From NCBI GenBank assembly GCA_964017125.1, contig OZ024902.1:106746560-106810559 (forward strand): a stretch of DNA of 64,000 bases, given 5' to 3'. Under the pieces are notes generated by a model. The model was given only the letters and a program-made list of their open reading frames with translations. It did not search any database and was not told where the DNA came from. Below are positions 23,735 to 35,800 of this stretch, in pieces (position 1 is the first letter of the stretch; each line of letters starts with the position of its first letter). Position numbers and translations under genes: made by a program. The stretch comes from Flabesymbios commensalis (lineage: Eukaryota; Annelida; Polychaeta; Terebellida; Flabelligeridae).

Positions 23735-24535
23735 TAAAGTAAAATCGAATATTTAGCTGATGTTATTTCAGACAATTCAGACAATACGCATCACCTTTAT
23801 ACATAACAACCTGCGTAGAATTCCACCTCCTTCTCTTCCAGAATTCACATCAGTAAAATCACTTTGTGACCATTTTTCGAAATATTTTGTACATAAAATT
23901 GAAATTATTCGTTCCAAATTTGTGAAGCCTACTAAAAAATTGCAGCAGTGCAAAAAACCTGAAATCGAATCCAAAATGAAAGATTTTGAATGTACCACAG
24001 AAGATGAAATTAAAAAGTCTTTTTTTGGCTCATCGTCAAATCATGTGATCTGAACTCCATTCATACAAGGCTGCTGAAAAATTGTCTTGACATACTGATA
24101 ACCCCCATCACTGATAACATCAACATTTCAATGGAAACTAGTACATTTCCTCAAAATTTCACATATAAGACCACCGGTTAAAACATCTCTTCCCAAATAC
24201 AAACTAAAAAATTACACTTATGTATCCAAATTGTGTTTCACTCCCCAAATCTTAGAAAATGTAGTAGCTTCTGGAACTTCATATACAATATAGCCAGATA
24301 TCTCATCCATTAAAATCCGCCTACAGGAAACATTCTATAAAATCAGCTTTACTGAAAGTACACAACGATATAATTGTTAGTATGGACAAAGGTGAATAAT
24401 TATTCTTGTGTGAAAGGTGGCCATAGTGGTAGCAGCATTTTTTGTCTTAACTATGGACTCCTGACTGTTATTTGTACTTTTCACTTTATTTGTAATTAAT
24501 TATGTTTGGTCAAATAAATTTCTTCTTCTTCTCCT
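23735..24535 (+). mobile_element. Broken CR1/Jockey-like LINE fragment
   Basis: The frame from about 23738 reads SKIEYLADVISDNSDNTHHL, then LPEFTSVKSLCDHFSKYFVH and EDEIKKSF, the linker before the reverse transcriptase. After a frameshift near 24045 it continues DLNSIHTRLLKNCLD. After a second near 24165 it reads IRPPVKTSLPKYKLKNY and VSKLCFTPQILENVVAS. After a stop and a further shift near 24285 comes HPLKSAYRKHSIKSALLKVH...VSMDKGE, the start of the catalytic domain. The YxDD part is absent: the sequence jumps to a 3' tail ending CAAATAAATTTC and (TTC)n. It is 5'-truncated, internally deleted and dead. The family call rests on the linker and RT motif order. Confidence 0.8.
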
Positions 24536-24764
24536 AAGTTACAGCTCTGACACTGCTTGACTTGTTGGATCCTTTCGACAACAAACCTGAGTATCTTACT
24601 GACTCACTTGCTGGGCCGAAATGCTCACAATATCTACACTCCACAAATTCAAATAGATTTTTGTTCACCTTGAAACTAAGACTAGGGTGAAAAGTTTTAA
24701 TCATAGTTTATCGCCTCTTCATTGCAATTGAAGGCTCTTTAGCACATCTTCTTCGTCCCAAACA
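24536..24764. other. Spacer between LINE and minisatellite
   Basis: No feature could be supported here; the right end grades into the minisatellite. Confidence 0.4.
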
Positions 24765-25805
24765 CCTCTCTATTGCTCTTTAACGCATTTCTGTCACCTT
24801 TTAGCACCTCTCCATTGATCTTTACCGCCTCTCAATCGCCCCTTACCGCCTTCCCGTCGCCATTCAACGCCTCTGTTGCACCTTCCACCACCTTACATTG
24901 CCTTTCAATGCTTCTGCGTCGACCTTTATCATTTGTTCTTTGCCTTTTTACCGCCTTCCCGTCGCTCTCTAATGACTGTCCTTCACCATTTAACGCCTCT
25001 GCATCACCCTTAGCGCCTTCACCTCACCCTTAAACGCCTACTCCTCACCATTTAGCTACTGCAACTCCCCCTATAACGCTTTTCCATCGTCATTTAACGC
25101 TTCATGATAGTCCTTCAATGCCTCCTCTTCGTCCTTTATTGCCTTGCCATCGCCATTTAACACCTCCGTTGCCCTTTAACGCTTTCCCATCGCCAATTAA
25201 CGCATCTGCAGCGTCTTCAATGCCTGTCCATCGCCCTTTAATGCATCTACATCGCATTTAACACATTTTATTCGCCCTTTAACACCTTCCCATCGCCCTT
25301 TGACGTCTCTCCGTCACCATTTATTGCATCTCGCCCATAAATGCTTAAGCATCACCTTTTAACGCTCCCCCTCGCCCATTAACATAATTGCATTGCTACT
25401 TAACGCTTCCTTGTTGTCCTCTAACGCTGTTCCACAACCATTTGATGCCTCCCTGTCAACTTTTAACACATCCGGTTGCACTTTAATGTCCCCTCTTCGC
25501 TCCTTTAATGCCTAATTGTTGCCCTTTAGTGTATCCTTATTGCCCTTTAACGCTTCGCTATCTTCTTTGTCCTCTGACGATGTTCCACTGTTCCATCAAA
25601 AAATGCCTCCCAGCCAACTTTTAACACATCTGGTCGCCCTTTAACGCCTGATTGTTGCCCATTAGCGTATCCTCATTGCCCTTCGACACTTTTTCATGGC
25701 CATTTAACGCCTCACCATCGCCGTTTAACCCCTTTTAGCGCCTTGTCGCCTCCCCATCGTCAGTTAACGCCTCCCTGTTGCCTTTTAACGCCTCACCATT
25801 GACCT
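24765..25805. repeat. ~24-bp minisatellite, right array, about 1 kb
   Basis: Diverged units of the type CCATCGCCATTTAACGCCTC occur roughly forty times with strand-skewed composition (C/T-rich on plus). Variants carry GCCCTTTAACGC and CCTCATTGCCC. The open frame at its start is a repeat by-product. Confidence 0.8.
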
Positions 25806-26230
25806 GAATGAGTTTGTGTCACTTGATCATTTCACTTACAGCATGTTTATTCAATGACATTGAACATGACCTAGAATCACTAAAATAATATTATGAATGG
25901 ATTTTTCTGTCAAAATCCGATGACAAAAAGAATATTACACACATTTCTAGCTTTACTTGTTAAAAATGATATTTTGTATTTAATGACCTTAAAATTCACC
26001 TTTTGACCTTGAAGATGACTTTGAATATTCAAATTAATTTTAGAAATGGATTGCCCAGTCAAAATCACGAGAAAATGAGGTATTGCACTTGTCCCTAGCT
26101 TCATTAGTTAAAAAATGATATTTGACCTTGAAATTGACCTTTGATTTGTTTTACAAAAATACCCAAACTTCTAAAGCTAGCACTCATCGGATATGAATTC
26201 AGCACAAAAATATCAATAAGAATCATCAAA
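25806..26230 (-). repeat. ~150-bp AGGTCA-rich satellite, right arm
   Basis: Two to three copies on the minus strand, with TGACCTTGAAGATGACTTTG and CAGTCAAAATCACGAGAAAA. The order of blocks mirrors the left arm. Confidence 0.8.
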
Positions 26231-26254
26231 AAGACATTGTATAAATAACAAGAC

Positions 26255-26365
26255 ACAGAGGTGGGCAAGTGGTCGCCACATCGCCACATGTGGCGACAGA
26301 AGCAACATATCTGTAAAGCACCTAAAAGTAGCCATTTGTGGCGACAGGACCCACGTCTCAGACAA
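26255..26365. repeat. ~110-bp insertion in the right terminal arm
   Basis: Compared with the left arm (12580-12615) the right arm has an extra block holding GTCGCCACATCGCCACATGT and GTGGCGACAGGACC. It lies between two CTTGT-like ends that may be a 5-bp duplication. Related GTGGCGACA and GTCGCC strings occur near 28700-28770. Confidence 0.45.
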
Positions 26366-26572
26366 GGTCGGCTCGGACTAAAGCAGTTATATTTTAAAAT
26401 GAGTGATTTACTCAAAATGCCCCAAAATGGCCACATATATCCAGATTGGCGGCCATCTTGGATTAGATATTCTGATTCTTTGCAACCGCAAGTCACGTGA
26501 CTAACATGACTTTTTGACACCCCTAGACGTTCTAGTATGTAGAAAAAACGATGGCAGACATAAAGAACGATG

Positions 26573-26592
26573 AGGGGGGGGGGGGGGGTTGT
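26573..26592. repeat. G homopolymer run in the right terminus
   Basis: A run of about 16 G faces a C run in the left terminus at 12387. Confidence 0.8.
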
Positions 26593-26719
26593 GACATCCC
26601 TTGGACTATAGGGGGACATCCATATTAGTCGTTGGATGCATTAGCCTTTTCACTACTGGCAGTAACAGAGTAATGTCCCCCAGATACTGGGCCCTAATGT
26701 ATGACGTCATATAACATAC

Positions 26720-27310
26720 TTTAGTGTACCGTGAACTGGGGTGACTTTGGTCCACTTTTTTGTTGTTTTAAATCGAGAGAGCTTATAATTATATTAATTT
26801 ATGTTTCTAGTGAATGTAGCCATATAGATAAAGAAAACTAATTATAAAAAATAAATTATAATTTGAGGTCACGATTCTTTCACACTTTTTTTTCAATTTT
26901 TAGGGCTGGGCCAAAGTCACACCCACTTAATTGCCATTTGGGGTGACTTTGTCCCAAGAATCTAAGTTACAACTTCGGTAATTTTAAACAGTGATTTTAA
27001 ACATTGATATAATGCTAAAAAAAACACTTGACATTCTGACGTAATTGTTTTGAAATTTTAAATAAGGTTATTGCAGGAAATATAAATGTTCTGCACCAAC
27101 TGAAGTATATCTGGGGAGTTTGTGGCCCAAAATATTACACGGTGATTTTAAACAGAGATATATATAATGCTAAAAAAGAACTTAAAACCATTTGACGTAA
27201 AGATTTTGAAATTTAAATACATTAATCTCAGGAAATGTTAATGTTCTTAAGCATTTCAAGCCAAAGTCATACAAATTTTTTTTGCACAAAATTAAAGATT
27301 TATATAAAAA
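26720..27310. repeat. Partial TIR element with GGGGTGACTTTGG hairpins
   Basis: TACCGTGAACTGGGGTGACT opens the unit, and GGGCCAAAGTCACACCC with ATTTGGGGTGACTTTGTCCC forms an internal hairpin at 26905-26955. A later CAAGCCAAAGTCAT (27265) is a worn arm. The right terminus is missing. 27311-28430 shows no supported gene; a 116-codon minus-strand frame there (27705-28055) has no splice support. Confidence 0.5.
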
Positions 27311-28429
27311 AATGTGTTTTTATCATTTTACCGTCAAAACGCTAATACCAGCCTAATTTTTATGACTTTTCGGACACTTTTTATTAAATTTGTCTCCTGA
27401 TGGGCTGAGTGAGTTAAAAAATCATCAAACTTATGTTGTCAGGGGGGTGCAGAAAAAGTTATAATTAGTATTCAAAGTAATGTAAGGGTGGCAATTAGCC
27501 TATCTTCTTCTTGTACTGAACAGCGAACACTCCTCACTTGGAGTACTATACGCTGTGTGGGTGACATGCGCTGCGCAAGGCCAAAAGTAAAATGTGCTGG
27601 TATTGTACAACGTGGTAATATGTAACTCAAAGAAAACGGGGATTAGTGCTACGAATGAAATGCAATAAAGGAAAGTGGGAAGTTTTTTGGGACAAAAACA
27701 ACCTCTAATGAGAGGTAGTTACATATGGGGATGGTGTTCGGCGAAAAAGAAAATTTATAAGCATTATTTGATAGGCTGAGAGGAATGTACCTCCACGGGT
27801 GGAGCCCACGTGTCTATTTTGTGGACATATATGGTCAGCCACCTCTGCCAGTCGTCCCCTGAAGGTTACGTGATATACAGGTGAGCCGTGTCGTCCTCTC
27901 CGAGTCCATAGATTGATGTATTTGCTTTCCCTGAAAAATTCAACATGGCTGTGACTCAGAGCGATCCTGACCCGAAGGTCCGACAAATGTCCATAACATT
28001 TTAATGATTGTGCGACCTTTGAATTGAGCATGCGGGCATGTAACTGAAATGCCATTGATTCTAAAAAAAACTATTTTCGACCTGATTATTCGACCGGAAG
28101 TCTTATTTATGACCGTCCAAAGAAATGTCCCACGATTTTGTACGCGGTCAATCGGTGGCTGAAACCTGTTTCAGCAACTGAGGCTAATATAAGGTGGGCC
28201 TAAGCCTACATCACTTGGAGCCTCATGTTAACTTGTTTAATTCGACGGTCAGTAAGGGACTCCCAGCCGAGGAGGCCAATCACATCACTTACACTGCTCG
28301 TGTTGTGTATCTTGCAGCCCTCCTCTGAACCATATTCAGTTTGTTTATATTTTCAGCTGTAACCCCAATAGCGCATTTTCTGCCATAACCCCGGCCAATA
28401 GTGCATTACTTGAATCTTTAAATCTGTTT

Positions 28430-28560
28430 GTACCCCCCCCCCCCTCCCCCCAGACACCCTGTGCCAAAGCTGGCAGCTCTAAAAAGGCACCCTGTCCAGC
28501 GGCACATTCCAAGTACTTGGGAGTACCACCCCCCCCCCCCCGGGGGTACCACCTCTTCTC
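28430..28560. repeat. C-rich tracts flanking a short spacer
   Basis: Two long C runs (about 28432-28451 and 28529-28543) end in GGGGGTACCACC. They can fold with each other only partly. Confidence 0.6.
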
Positions 28561-28849
28561 CATTTAGAATATTAGGCTGTTCAAGCTAATATTGACGTTT
28601 TCTGATTACAAAATGGCGACCAAGGACCTCAGAAACACGTTTTCATAAAAAAATTAGAGGGGATCATTCAATAGATTATAAAACTAATAACTTTATATAT
28701 TTGTGGCGACATTTGGGGTCTAAAATCGGTCATTTGGCGAACTTTCGCCATCCCATTTTTTTTAATGTCGCCAGAAAAAAAGAAAGGTGTCCAATAGTTG
28801 TGAAATAAGAAACGACTTTTTGCCTCGATCGTACAGAAAAACGTTCAAC

Positions 28850-28928
28850 CATGCAAACCATGCATTAATATTGGCCTACCGTCTGCGACGACGGCCCAAC
28901 AATAAACCAACATTGGTCAATATAGGCA
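28850..28928. repeat. Hairpin-family repeat
   Basis: TATTGGCCTACCGTCTGCGA...CCAACATTGGTCAATATAGG matches the 8765 and 9396 copies in its arms and centre. It lies just upstream of gypsy element 2. Confidence 0.6.
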
Positions 28929-28972
28929 TAGGACCTACAAAGGATTGAGCAATTTGGTGGATTAGGTAGGCC

Positions 28973-29402
28973 TGTGGCGACCTAACTAGCAGATCATCGT
29001 GCCGAGTTCGAGCCGGACGGAATCGCTGATCGACGGATCAGCACTTCCGCCCGGCAATCACACCATGTGCAGCAAGGCCGCGCTCGCACATTCTAGTACT
29101 GGCCTTTTCGAGAGTCGGACGTGTAAGCACGTCACACGCACTCAGTCGCATGGCTGGATAGCCGCCCCCTGTCGCACGGGACTAAGTAGTACGCTCATAT
29201 CTGACAATGTCTGCACGAATATGGAATGAATAAAGAATGAATCAAGAAAATCTTCTGCTTTAACTGAGTTTCTACAGCGAACCACAGCTTGCTGACCGGG
29301 CAAGACACCACGATCGAGATTGAGGGCTGAGGCGTTGGTCGCGTCCATTGACTTGTCGAATATTCGGCAACGTCAATGGTAACCCTCACCCTAGACTATG
29401 AC
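28973..29402 (+). repeat. 5' LTR of gypsy element 2
   Basis: 430 bp, starting TGTGGCGACC and ending CCCTAGACTATGAC. A GAATAAAG signal lies at about 29228. Confidence 0.92.
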
Positions 29403-31682
29403 ATTGATGACCCACGACGTTGATTCGACCACGCACCTTCTTATCAAGCTACATTTGGAGTCTCTAGACTATGATATCGATGCCCCCGACTGTAAATCGG
29501 TAAGAACACGCAACCTTCTGCCAGCATTTTGGGCTACCGCAACATTAACGGTATCCCACGACGTTTGATCCGACACCCAACTTTCTACACAGTTGAATAG
29601 ATTAGATCTGCATTTTTTGTGTCTCACAGCATTTTCAAAGTGCGAATTGGATAGTTTTATATGTAAGGAACATAGAATGAATCTACATTCTATGAAGGTA
29701 CGTAAGAGTTTGGGTCTAAATGTACACTAAATGCCATTAGGCTAGTCAGAAAAATTGCACAAACAGAGGTTTTCGTGTTAAAAACAGCTAAAAATTCGAT
29801 AGATTTTTCTAGAAGCCCACGTGGTTTCGACTTTTTCAAAATGGCGGATTTTAGACATCCAGCCTGGACTTCGAAAAACGCATAATAGACGGAATAGTCT
29901 ACCCTTTAAATTATAACAGATTTCAAAGTTATTCTCTTAATTACGCCACTGTCAGCGACTGAGAGGATGATATTTTGAAATTTTAGTCAATTAAACCGTT
30001 TTTGGCACCTCATTCGGGTGACGCGGTCTTCATGAGGACACCCGCCATATTTTTTTAGGACTACACGAAAAATATTTTTCAGCCACGAAATTATATCTCG
30101 ACTTGTGCAGTTTTTGTTAGGAAACAGAGCCATTTTTACACAATTGCATCCATATTGAATGAATAAAAGGTCTTAATTGGTCTGTTCTATAATTTTAGGA
30201 AAATAGGGCAAACTTCATTACATTTTATTCAATATTATATTTCAGTGGAAGCAGAAATTATATTTTTCTATGTGATGGTAAGTCAGCCGCCGCTAGGTGG
30301 TGGTAGCGATCCCTAGAATTAGCTGCTCTCAGACCTACGGGGTCTACACGCGTTCCTCCACACCGACTAGTGCGCAGAAAAGCGCGCATCATACGATGTT
30401 TGGGCTCATTGATATTCACATAAATTAAGACGACACAATTTTCCGCGGCGAGATCGGAATATTCCAACACGTGGTGCGACATCCAAATTGGATAGCCGGC
30501 AGACGTGTAGTCTATAGACTACAATTCTAATCGACATAACTTAAAATATTTTTCTCTACAAGACTAATAGAATTTTACACTGGTCTTTACCTGAGAGATT
30601 GGAATTTTTCTCAATTCCATGTGTTTCGCAAAGAAATAATTGCTAAACGTAAGTAAATATATATTTTTTTTTTCACAAACAATTCAAAACAATAGTTTTG
30701 TCGGCGAAAGCGATGTCATTTTTGCAGAATGACAGCGCATTGAAAACAGGAATATAGACCTTTGATGATATATCAATGAGCCAGCAGACATCCACCGCTA
30801 GGAAATATCAGACTAATACAGCATCGACATGGCTGTAGAGATACATTATACGACTTGAGCGAACGAGTAACAAAACGAACGATTATGTCGAGGTCGTACT
30901 AGGAATAGACACAAAGAGATTTAAAAAAAAAAAAAGAGAATTTTTTTGTGTGTATTTCTCGCAAGAATATTTGAAATAGACATGCATACTATGCCACTCA
31001 AGTGAGAAGCTATCAGCGAAATTAAACATATTTTTCTATTTTAACAAAAGTTTATTAAAACATCACGGGTGTCATCATATGATTGTAACACCTACTAGTC
31101 TAACTTGCTATTCGATTTTGGAAAATAATTTTCAGAATTTTAGTTTTGAAATATACGATTTGACAGCTATTCCGACTGGAGTATTTTATCATATTTCACT
31201 TTGCGGTTTCCGAGAAAATATTTTTCTCGCATATTGGACAGTCAATTGTCTTATACATTTTAGCTTAGAGCAGTGTGTTAGCAATTTTATTGGCATGTGT
31301 ACATGTTATTTGTTGGACCCAAATCCTTACGTATTAGTCTACTATAATATTGTGCTATGTGTCTGATAACGACACATCTATTTTTATATAACGTGCAAGT
31401 AAAAAGCCATTTTATAAAGACTACTTCATTCGGCAACCCCACAAACAACAGACATTTCATCATAAGCTAGAAAACACAGATTCGAGACTTCATCACAAGA
31501 CTACGTCAGATGTGTCAGATTTCGCAGTGCTACTGTTTCGTGCTGCAGAGGGTGTTTATACAAATAACCTGACATGGTTAAGAAGCATGTCATTTTAATA
31601 AACTTTTAAGTTCTGCATAGTTAGCCTACGGGCCGTAGACTTAAATGCTTCACTAGTTAGATAATTTCAAACATATTGCAAA
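29403..31682 (+). other. Leader of gypsy element 2, with primer-binding site
   Basis: ATTGATGACCCACGACGTTG follows the LTR. Allowing single-base gaps it pairs well with the 3' end of animal tRNA-Trp, the primer known for CsRn1-like elements. The rest is non-coding and shares blocks with the element 1 leader (GATAGATTTTT, CCCACGTGGTTTC, TTACGCCACTGTCAGCGACT). Confidence 0.7.
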
Positions 31683-32876
31683 ATGGCAGAAGGAGGCGCC
31701 AGTCAAGGTTTCGATTCGCCGAAAATGAATCCCAGAGGTGCTCGTGATACAGACTCATTATTTCGTATGACCGACGCTAGTGCATCAGCAGCTCGAGAAA
31801 ACGACGAAGAATTCAAACGAGTTAAAGACGATTTTTTACAAGTCGCGAGGCAACATAGAAGGCGAGAATTATGGAGGAGCGAATCATCAAGAAGCCCCTC
31901 CCCCATTCGTCGCAGATAATCACAACGATCAAAGAATTTGCCTAAATTCAAAATCGCACCATTCTATGCGAACGACGTCGAGTTATTGTTTAACCAGCTG
32001 GAGACACAGTTCGACCTTCACGACATAACAGACGACGATGAACGGTATAGACTAACCTGTGCAGCCTCATCCGGAGAAGTCGCATCGGACGTTAGAGATA
32101 TTTTGTTACAGCAATTCATTAGTCACAAATACATCAGTCTTAAGGGAGTGTTGATCGAGAGACGAGATGTGACGACGCCCGAGCGAGTTAATTAGGTCAT
32201 ATCAGGCGAGAAGCTGGGCACGGACATTCCTTCACGTTTTCTTCGACGTCTCCAGAAGACCGCTGGATTCGGGACGACGGCATTAGTCGGTAAAGCAGTG
32301 AAACGACAAGCTTTTATTCGACAGATGCCTGCATCTATTCGGGCACATTTAGCAACCACACTCGATAGTACGTCATTGGAGAGCTTGGCCGTTTTGGCCG
32401 ACAGAGCTATAGCTTCAGAAAACGACCAAAAGATAATAGTGTGGGAATTGCCGAGGTGAGGGTAAACGACAGTGAAAAACTTATTGGAATAATGGAAGAC
32501 ATCTCCAGAAGACTAAAAATGTTAGAAACTTCAGGACATCAAAAGAAACATTATAACAATAAGCAGAAGACAACTCGCAGAAGACAACTCGCAGAAGAGA
32601 CAATACAACAGAAAATAGAATTTCTTTCCCTAACGCTAATGCGAGACCGTTTGCACCTCGCATGGCTGCAAATAATAATAGTAATTAAAATAATGACCAA
32701 AACAATGTTGTTACCACAAAAGTACCAAATCCCCGTTCGCCCGCTCCGCCGCCGAACTCGCCGCAAACCGGTACCGCACAGCCAACGGCTACGGACGATG
32801 CACTGTTTGCTACTATCATCAGCGATTTGGTGATAAGGCGCGTTTGTGCAGAGACCCCTGTGCCTTCGCTTTAAAC
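31683..32876 (+). pseudogene. gag remnant of gypsy element 2
   Basis: Starts MAEGGASQGFDSP and shows the Gag core (DDDERYRLTCAASSGEVASD) and a C-terminal Cys-His box remnant. Aligns to 16454-17592. Broken. Confidence 0.85.
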
Positions 32877-35800
32877 TTTTAGGCCAGCACAAGGTGGGGA
32901 CTCTTGTGTCTGGTGAGACAGCGAGACGCGACATGACTGCGTGATAACTGAAACTTCTAAGTTATCTTCCTCTAGGCTACTATACGTCGCAGACAAACGT
33001 AATAAATGTAGATATTTGATCGACACGGGTGCGGCTGTCAGCGTTTTGCCCCGGTCTTGCGCTAACGGGACCGTTGTCGCTGATAGTCTACCTTTGGTCG
33101 CTGCAAATAATACGACTATTACAACATACGGTACAAGTAAACGTATAGTCGAAGTCGGACTGAAAAGAGAATACTCATGGACATTTATCGTCGCCGACGG
33201 TAAACAACCTATTTTAGAAGCTGATTTTTTAATACATTACAATCTACTCGTAGATTTATCAGGCAGATGTCTGCATGACATGATAACCGGACTAGCGATA
33301 GCAGCTACATTATCTTCAATTAAACCGTTGTCACTGAATCGAATAGATAGCACTCATAACGAGTATACGGAATTATTAAATCAATTCCCCGAACTGACAC
33401 GACCTAGAATGAAAGGCGAAACAGTAAAACACGGAATAACGCATAAGATAGTAACTAAAGGTCATCCCGTTTTAGCGCGACCACGAAGACTAGCACCCGA
33501 TAAATTAGTCACCGCAAAGAGAGAATTCGACAAGATGATTAAAATGGGCGTTATCGAGCCCAGCGACAGCGAATGGTCTGCATTTCACATGGTCCCTAAA
33601 AAAAATGAAATGAAATGAATCGGGCTTTAGGCCACCTTTGTGCACATATAGGCTAAACTGGGCCAGGAGAACCTCCTGAGGATGGTGAGATGATTGAGAT
33701 GACACTGTCCTCCAGACACAGGATTCGAAATTCGAGCCCTGGCGGTCTGAGGCCGAGCACGCTACCTCTCGGTCACGGAGGCTCCCCACAATACTAACTA
33801 AAAAAAACAGCTATTGGCGACTCAAACGATTCCAGATAGGTACCTGATTCCCCATATACAGGACTTTACACAGCGTTTAGCTGGTTCCAAGATATTTCGA
33901 AGATAGATTTAGTGAGGGCATATTACCAGATACCAGTCGAGCCATCAGACGTACATAAAACAGCAGTTACGACGCCGTTCGGACTTTTCTATTTTACACG
34001 AACGCCGTTCGGGTTACGAAATCCAGACAAACTTTTCAACGTTTTATAGACCATGTCACGCGTGGTTTGGATTTCGTGTTTGTATATTTAAATGACTTGT
34101 TAGTGACAAGCCCTGACCATAAGACGCATAAGAAACATTTGAAAATTTGAAAATTCTATTCAAACGGTTAACCGAATACGGAATAATAATTGGACCGGAC
34201 AAATGTCAATTCGGAACGACTGAACTGAGTTTTTTAGGCCATTACGTCTGCCCTGAAGGCATTTTTCCCCTTCCCACAGCAGTGGACGCGATAGTAAATT
34301 TCGTGAAGCCGGAGAAACAGAGAGCATTACGTAGATATCTAGGAATGGTAAATTACCACCATCGTTTTATCCCTCATTGTGCTGATAAATTGACACCATT
34401 GAATAAGTTGCTGACAGCAGCTAACGAAGGTCAGCATATACTTTTGCCCAAGTTCAATTTCGAATTGCATTGGACAGAGAATGCGAATTTACCGAATCGA
34501 AGCAAATACTAGCGAACGCAACGTTATTAGTACATCCGCAACAGTCGGCAACTTTAAACATCACGTGTGACGCTAGTAATTTCGCGGTTTGCGGAGTTTT
34601 ACAACAATGTATTGATAATGTATGGCAACCTTTGTCATTTTTTAGCAAAAAGCTATCATCAGCAGAGACACGATACAGCGCTTTTGACCGAGAACTTTTG
34701 GCAGTCAATAGTACCATTAGACATTTTAGACACAACTTGGAGGGTAGAGAATTTCATGTCAACACTGACCATAAACCTCTGACTTACGTCAAGAACTCTA
34801 CGACAGAACGACCATCCCTATGCCAGACAAGGCATTTACCTTTCATAGCAGAGTTCACAACCGATATTCGATATGTGAAGGACGAAACTAATTTCGTAGC
34901 GGACGCATTATGGAGACCAACAGTTTCAGTTATTGAATGTGACGCAGCGATAAACTATAAAGACCTGAGCAAGGACCAGGCTTCTGACAAAGAACTAATA
35001 CGTTTGAGACATTCAACGACGTCTAATATGAAATTTCGCTTGTTAAAGACATTCGATAACATATTGGTCTGGTGCGACATTTCGACATTTCGACGTAAAA
35101 GACCATACCTAACTGAAAAGTATAGAAGAAAAGTTTTTAATTCCCTTCATGGTTTAGGGTACCCTTCTCATAGAGCCACGAAACCTCTCATTAATTCTCG
35201 TTTTGTATGGCAAAAGATGAACACTGACATAGCAAATTGGTGCAGATACTGCACAGGCTGTCAAGCAGCTAAAGTTTCACATCATAATAAACCAGTTTTC
35301 AGAAAGTTCAAGGAACCGACTGAGAGATTCGATCATGTACACGTCGATCTGGTCGGGCCCTTACCTTATTCCTACAGCTTCAAATATTTGTTGACATGCG
35401 TCGACTGATTTACACGTTGGCCAGAAGCTATACCGATAAAAGATATTAGAGCAGAGACAGTCGCGGACGCGTTTCTCTGCGGATGGGTAGCTCGTTTCGG
35501 GACTCCCGCTACGATTACTACGGATAGAGGGGCCCAGTTCAAATCCAGACTATGAGATACCTTGTGTAATCAATTCGGTATAACTAGAAACCGAACGACG
35601 AGTTATCACCCTCAATCAAACGGCATGGTTGAGCGTTTTCATAGACAACTTAAGGCCGCCATTAAGGCCGCACGAGACACCGAACCCATGAACAAATACG
35701 CCTCCGGCCGTTTTGCTCAGCATATGATCGGCCGTCAAGGAAACATTAGGCAGATCAGCCGCCGAGATGGCATACGGAATGACATTGCGTCTACCAGGTG

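Larger units (their letters stand above)
12357..26608. mobile_element. 14-kb composite bounded by long inverted repeats, TAG flanks
   Basis: The left edge TAGTCCAAGGG (12357) is the complement of the right edge CCCTTGGACTA (ending 26608), and TAG follows each outward. After a diverged C-rich part the arms align well. 12410-12540 (CATACTAG..., GTTAGTCACATGATTTGC, AAAGAATCAGACTATCTAAT) pairs with 26400-26540. 12590-12740 pairs with 26090-26230, and 21405-21475 (AACATGCTGTAAGTGAAATG) pairs with 25820-25915. Each arm therefore runs terminal part, ~150-bp satellite, ~24-bp minisatellite. The design resembles foldback elements such as fly FB or sea-urchin TU, in which the inverted repeats are made of tandem repeats. 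No transposase was found. Gypsy element 1, a foldback, a 1.24-kb unknown block and a LINE lie within. Confidence 0.55.

Noticed and set aside
24773-25033. Ser/Pro-rich frame at the start of the C/T-rich array
   Set aside because: Translation of the ~24-bp minisatellite.
24765-25805. CRISPR-like array
   Set aside because: Units are about 24 bp, diverged, without unique spacers, and the DNA is eukaryotic.
12357-26608. Polinton/Maverick element
   Set aside because: Long inverted repeats and size are suggestive, but no DNA polymerase, integrase or capsid remnant of that type was seen and the flanks show 3 bp, not 6 bp.
27705-28055. 116-codon minus-strand frame beginning with ATG
   Set aside because: Balanced composition but no family, no clear splice donor and no partner exon; kept only as a very weak possibility.
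33606-33797. Functional tRNA gene
   Set aside because: The promoter boxes are there but the cloverleaf is not; body, tail and target duplication identify a SINE.
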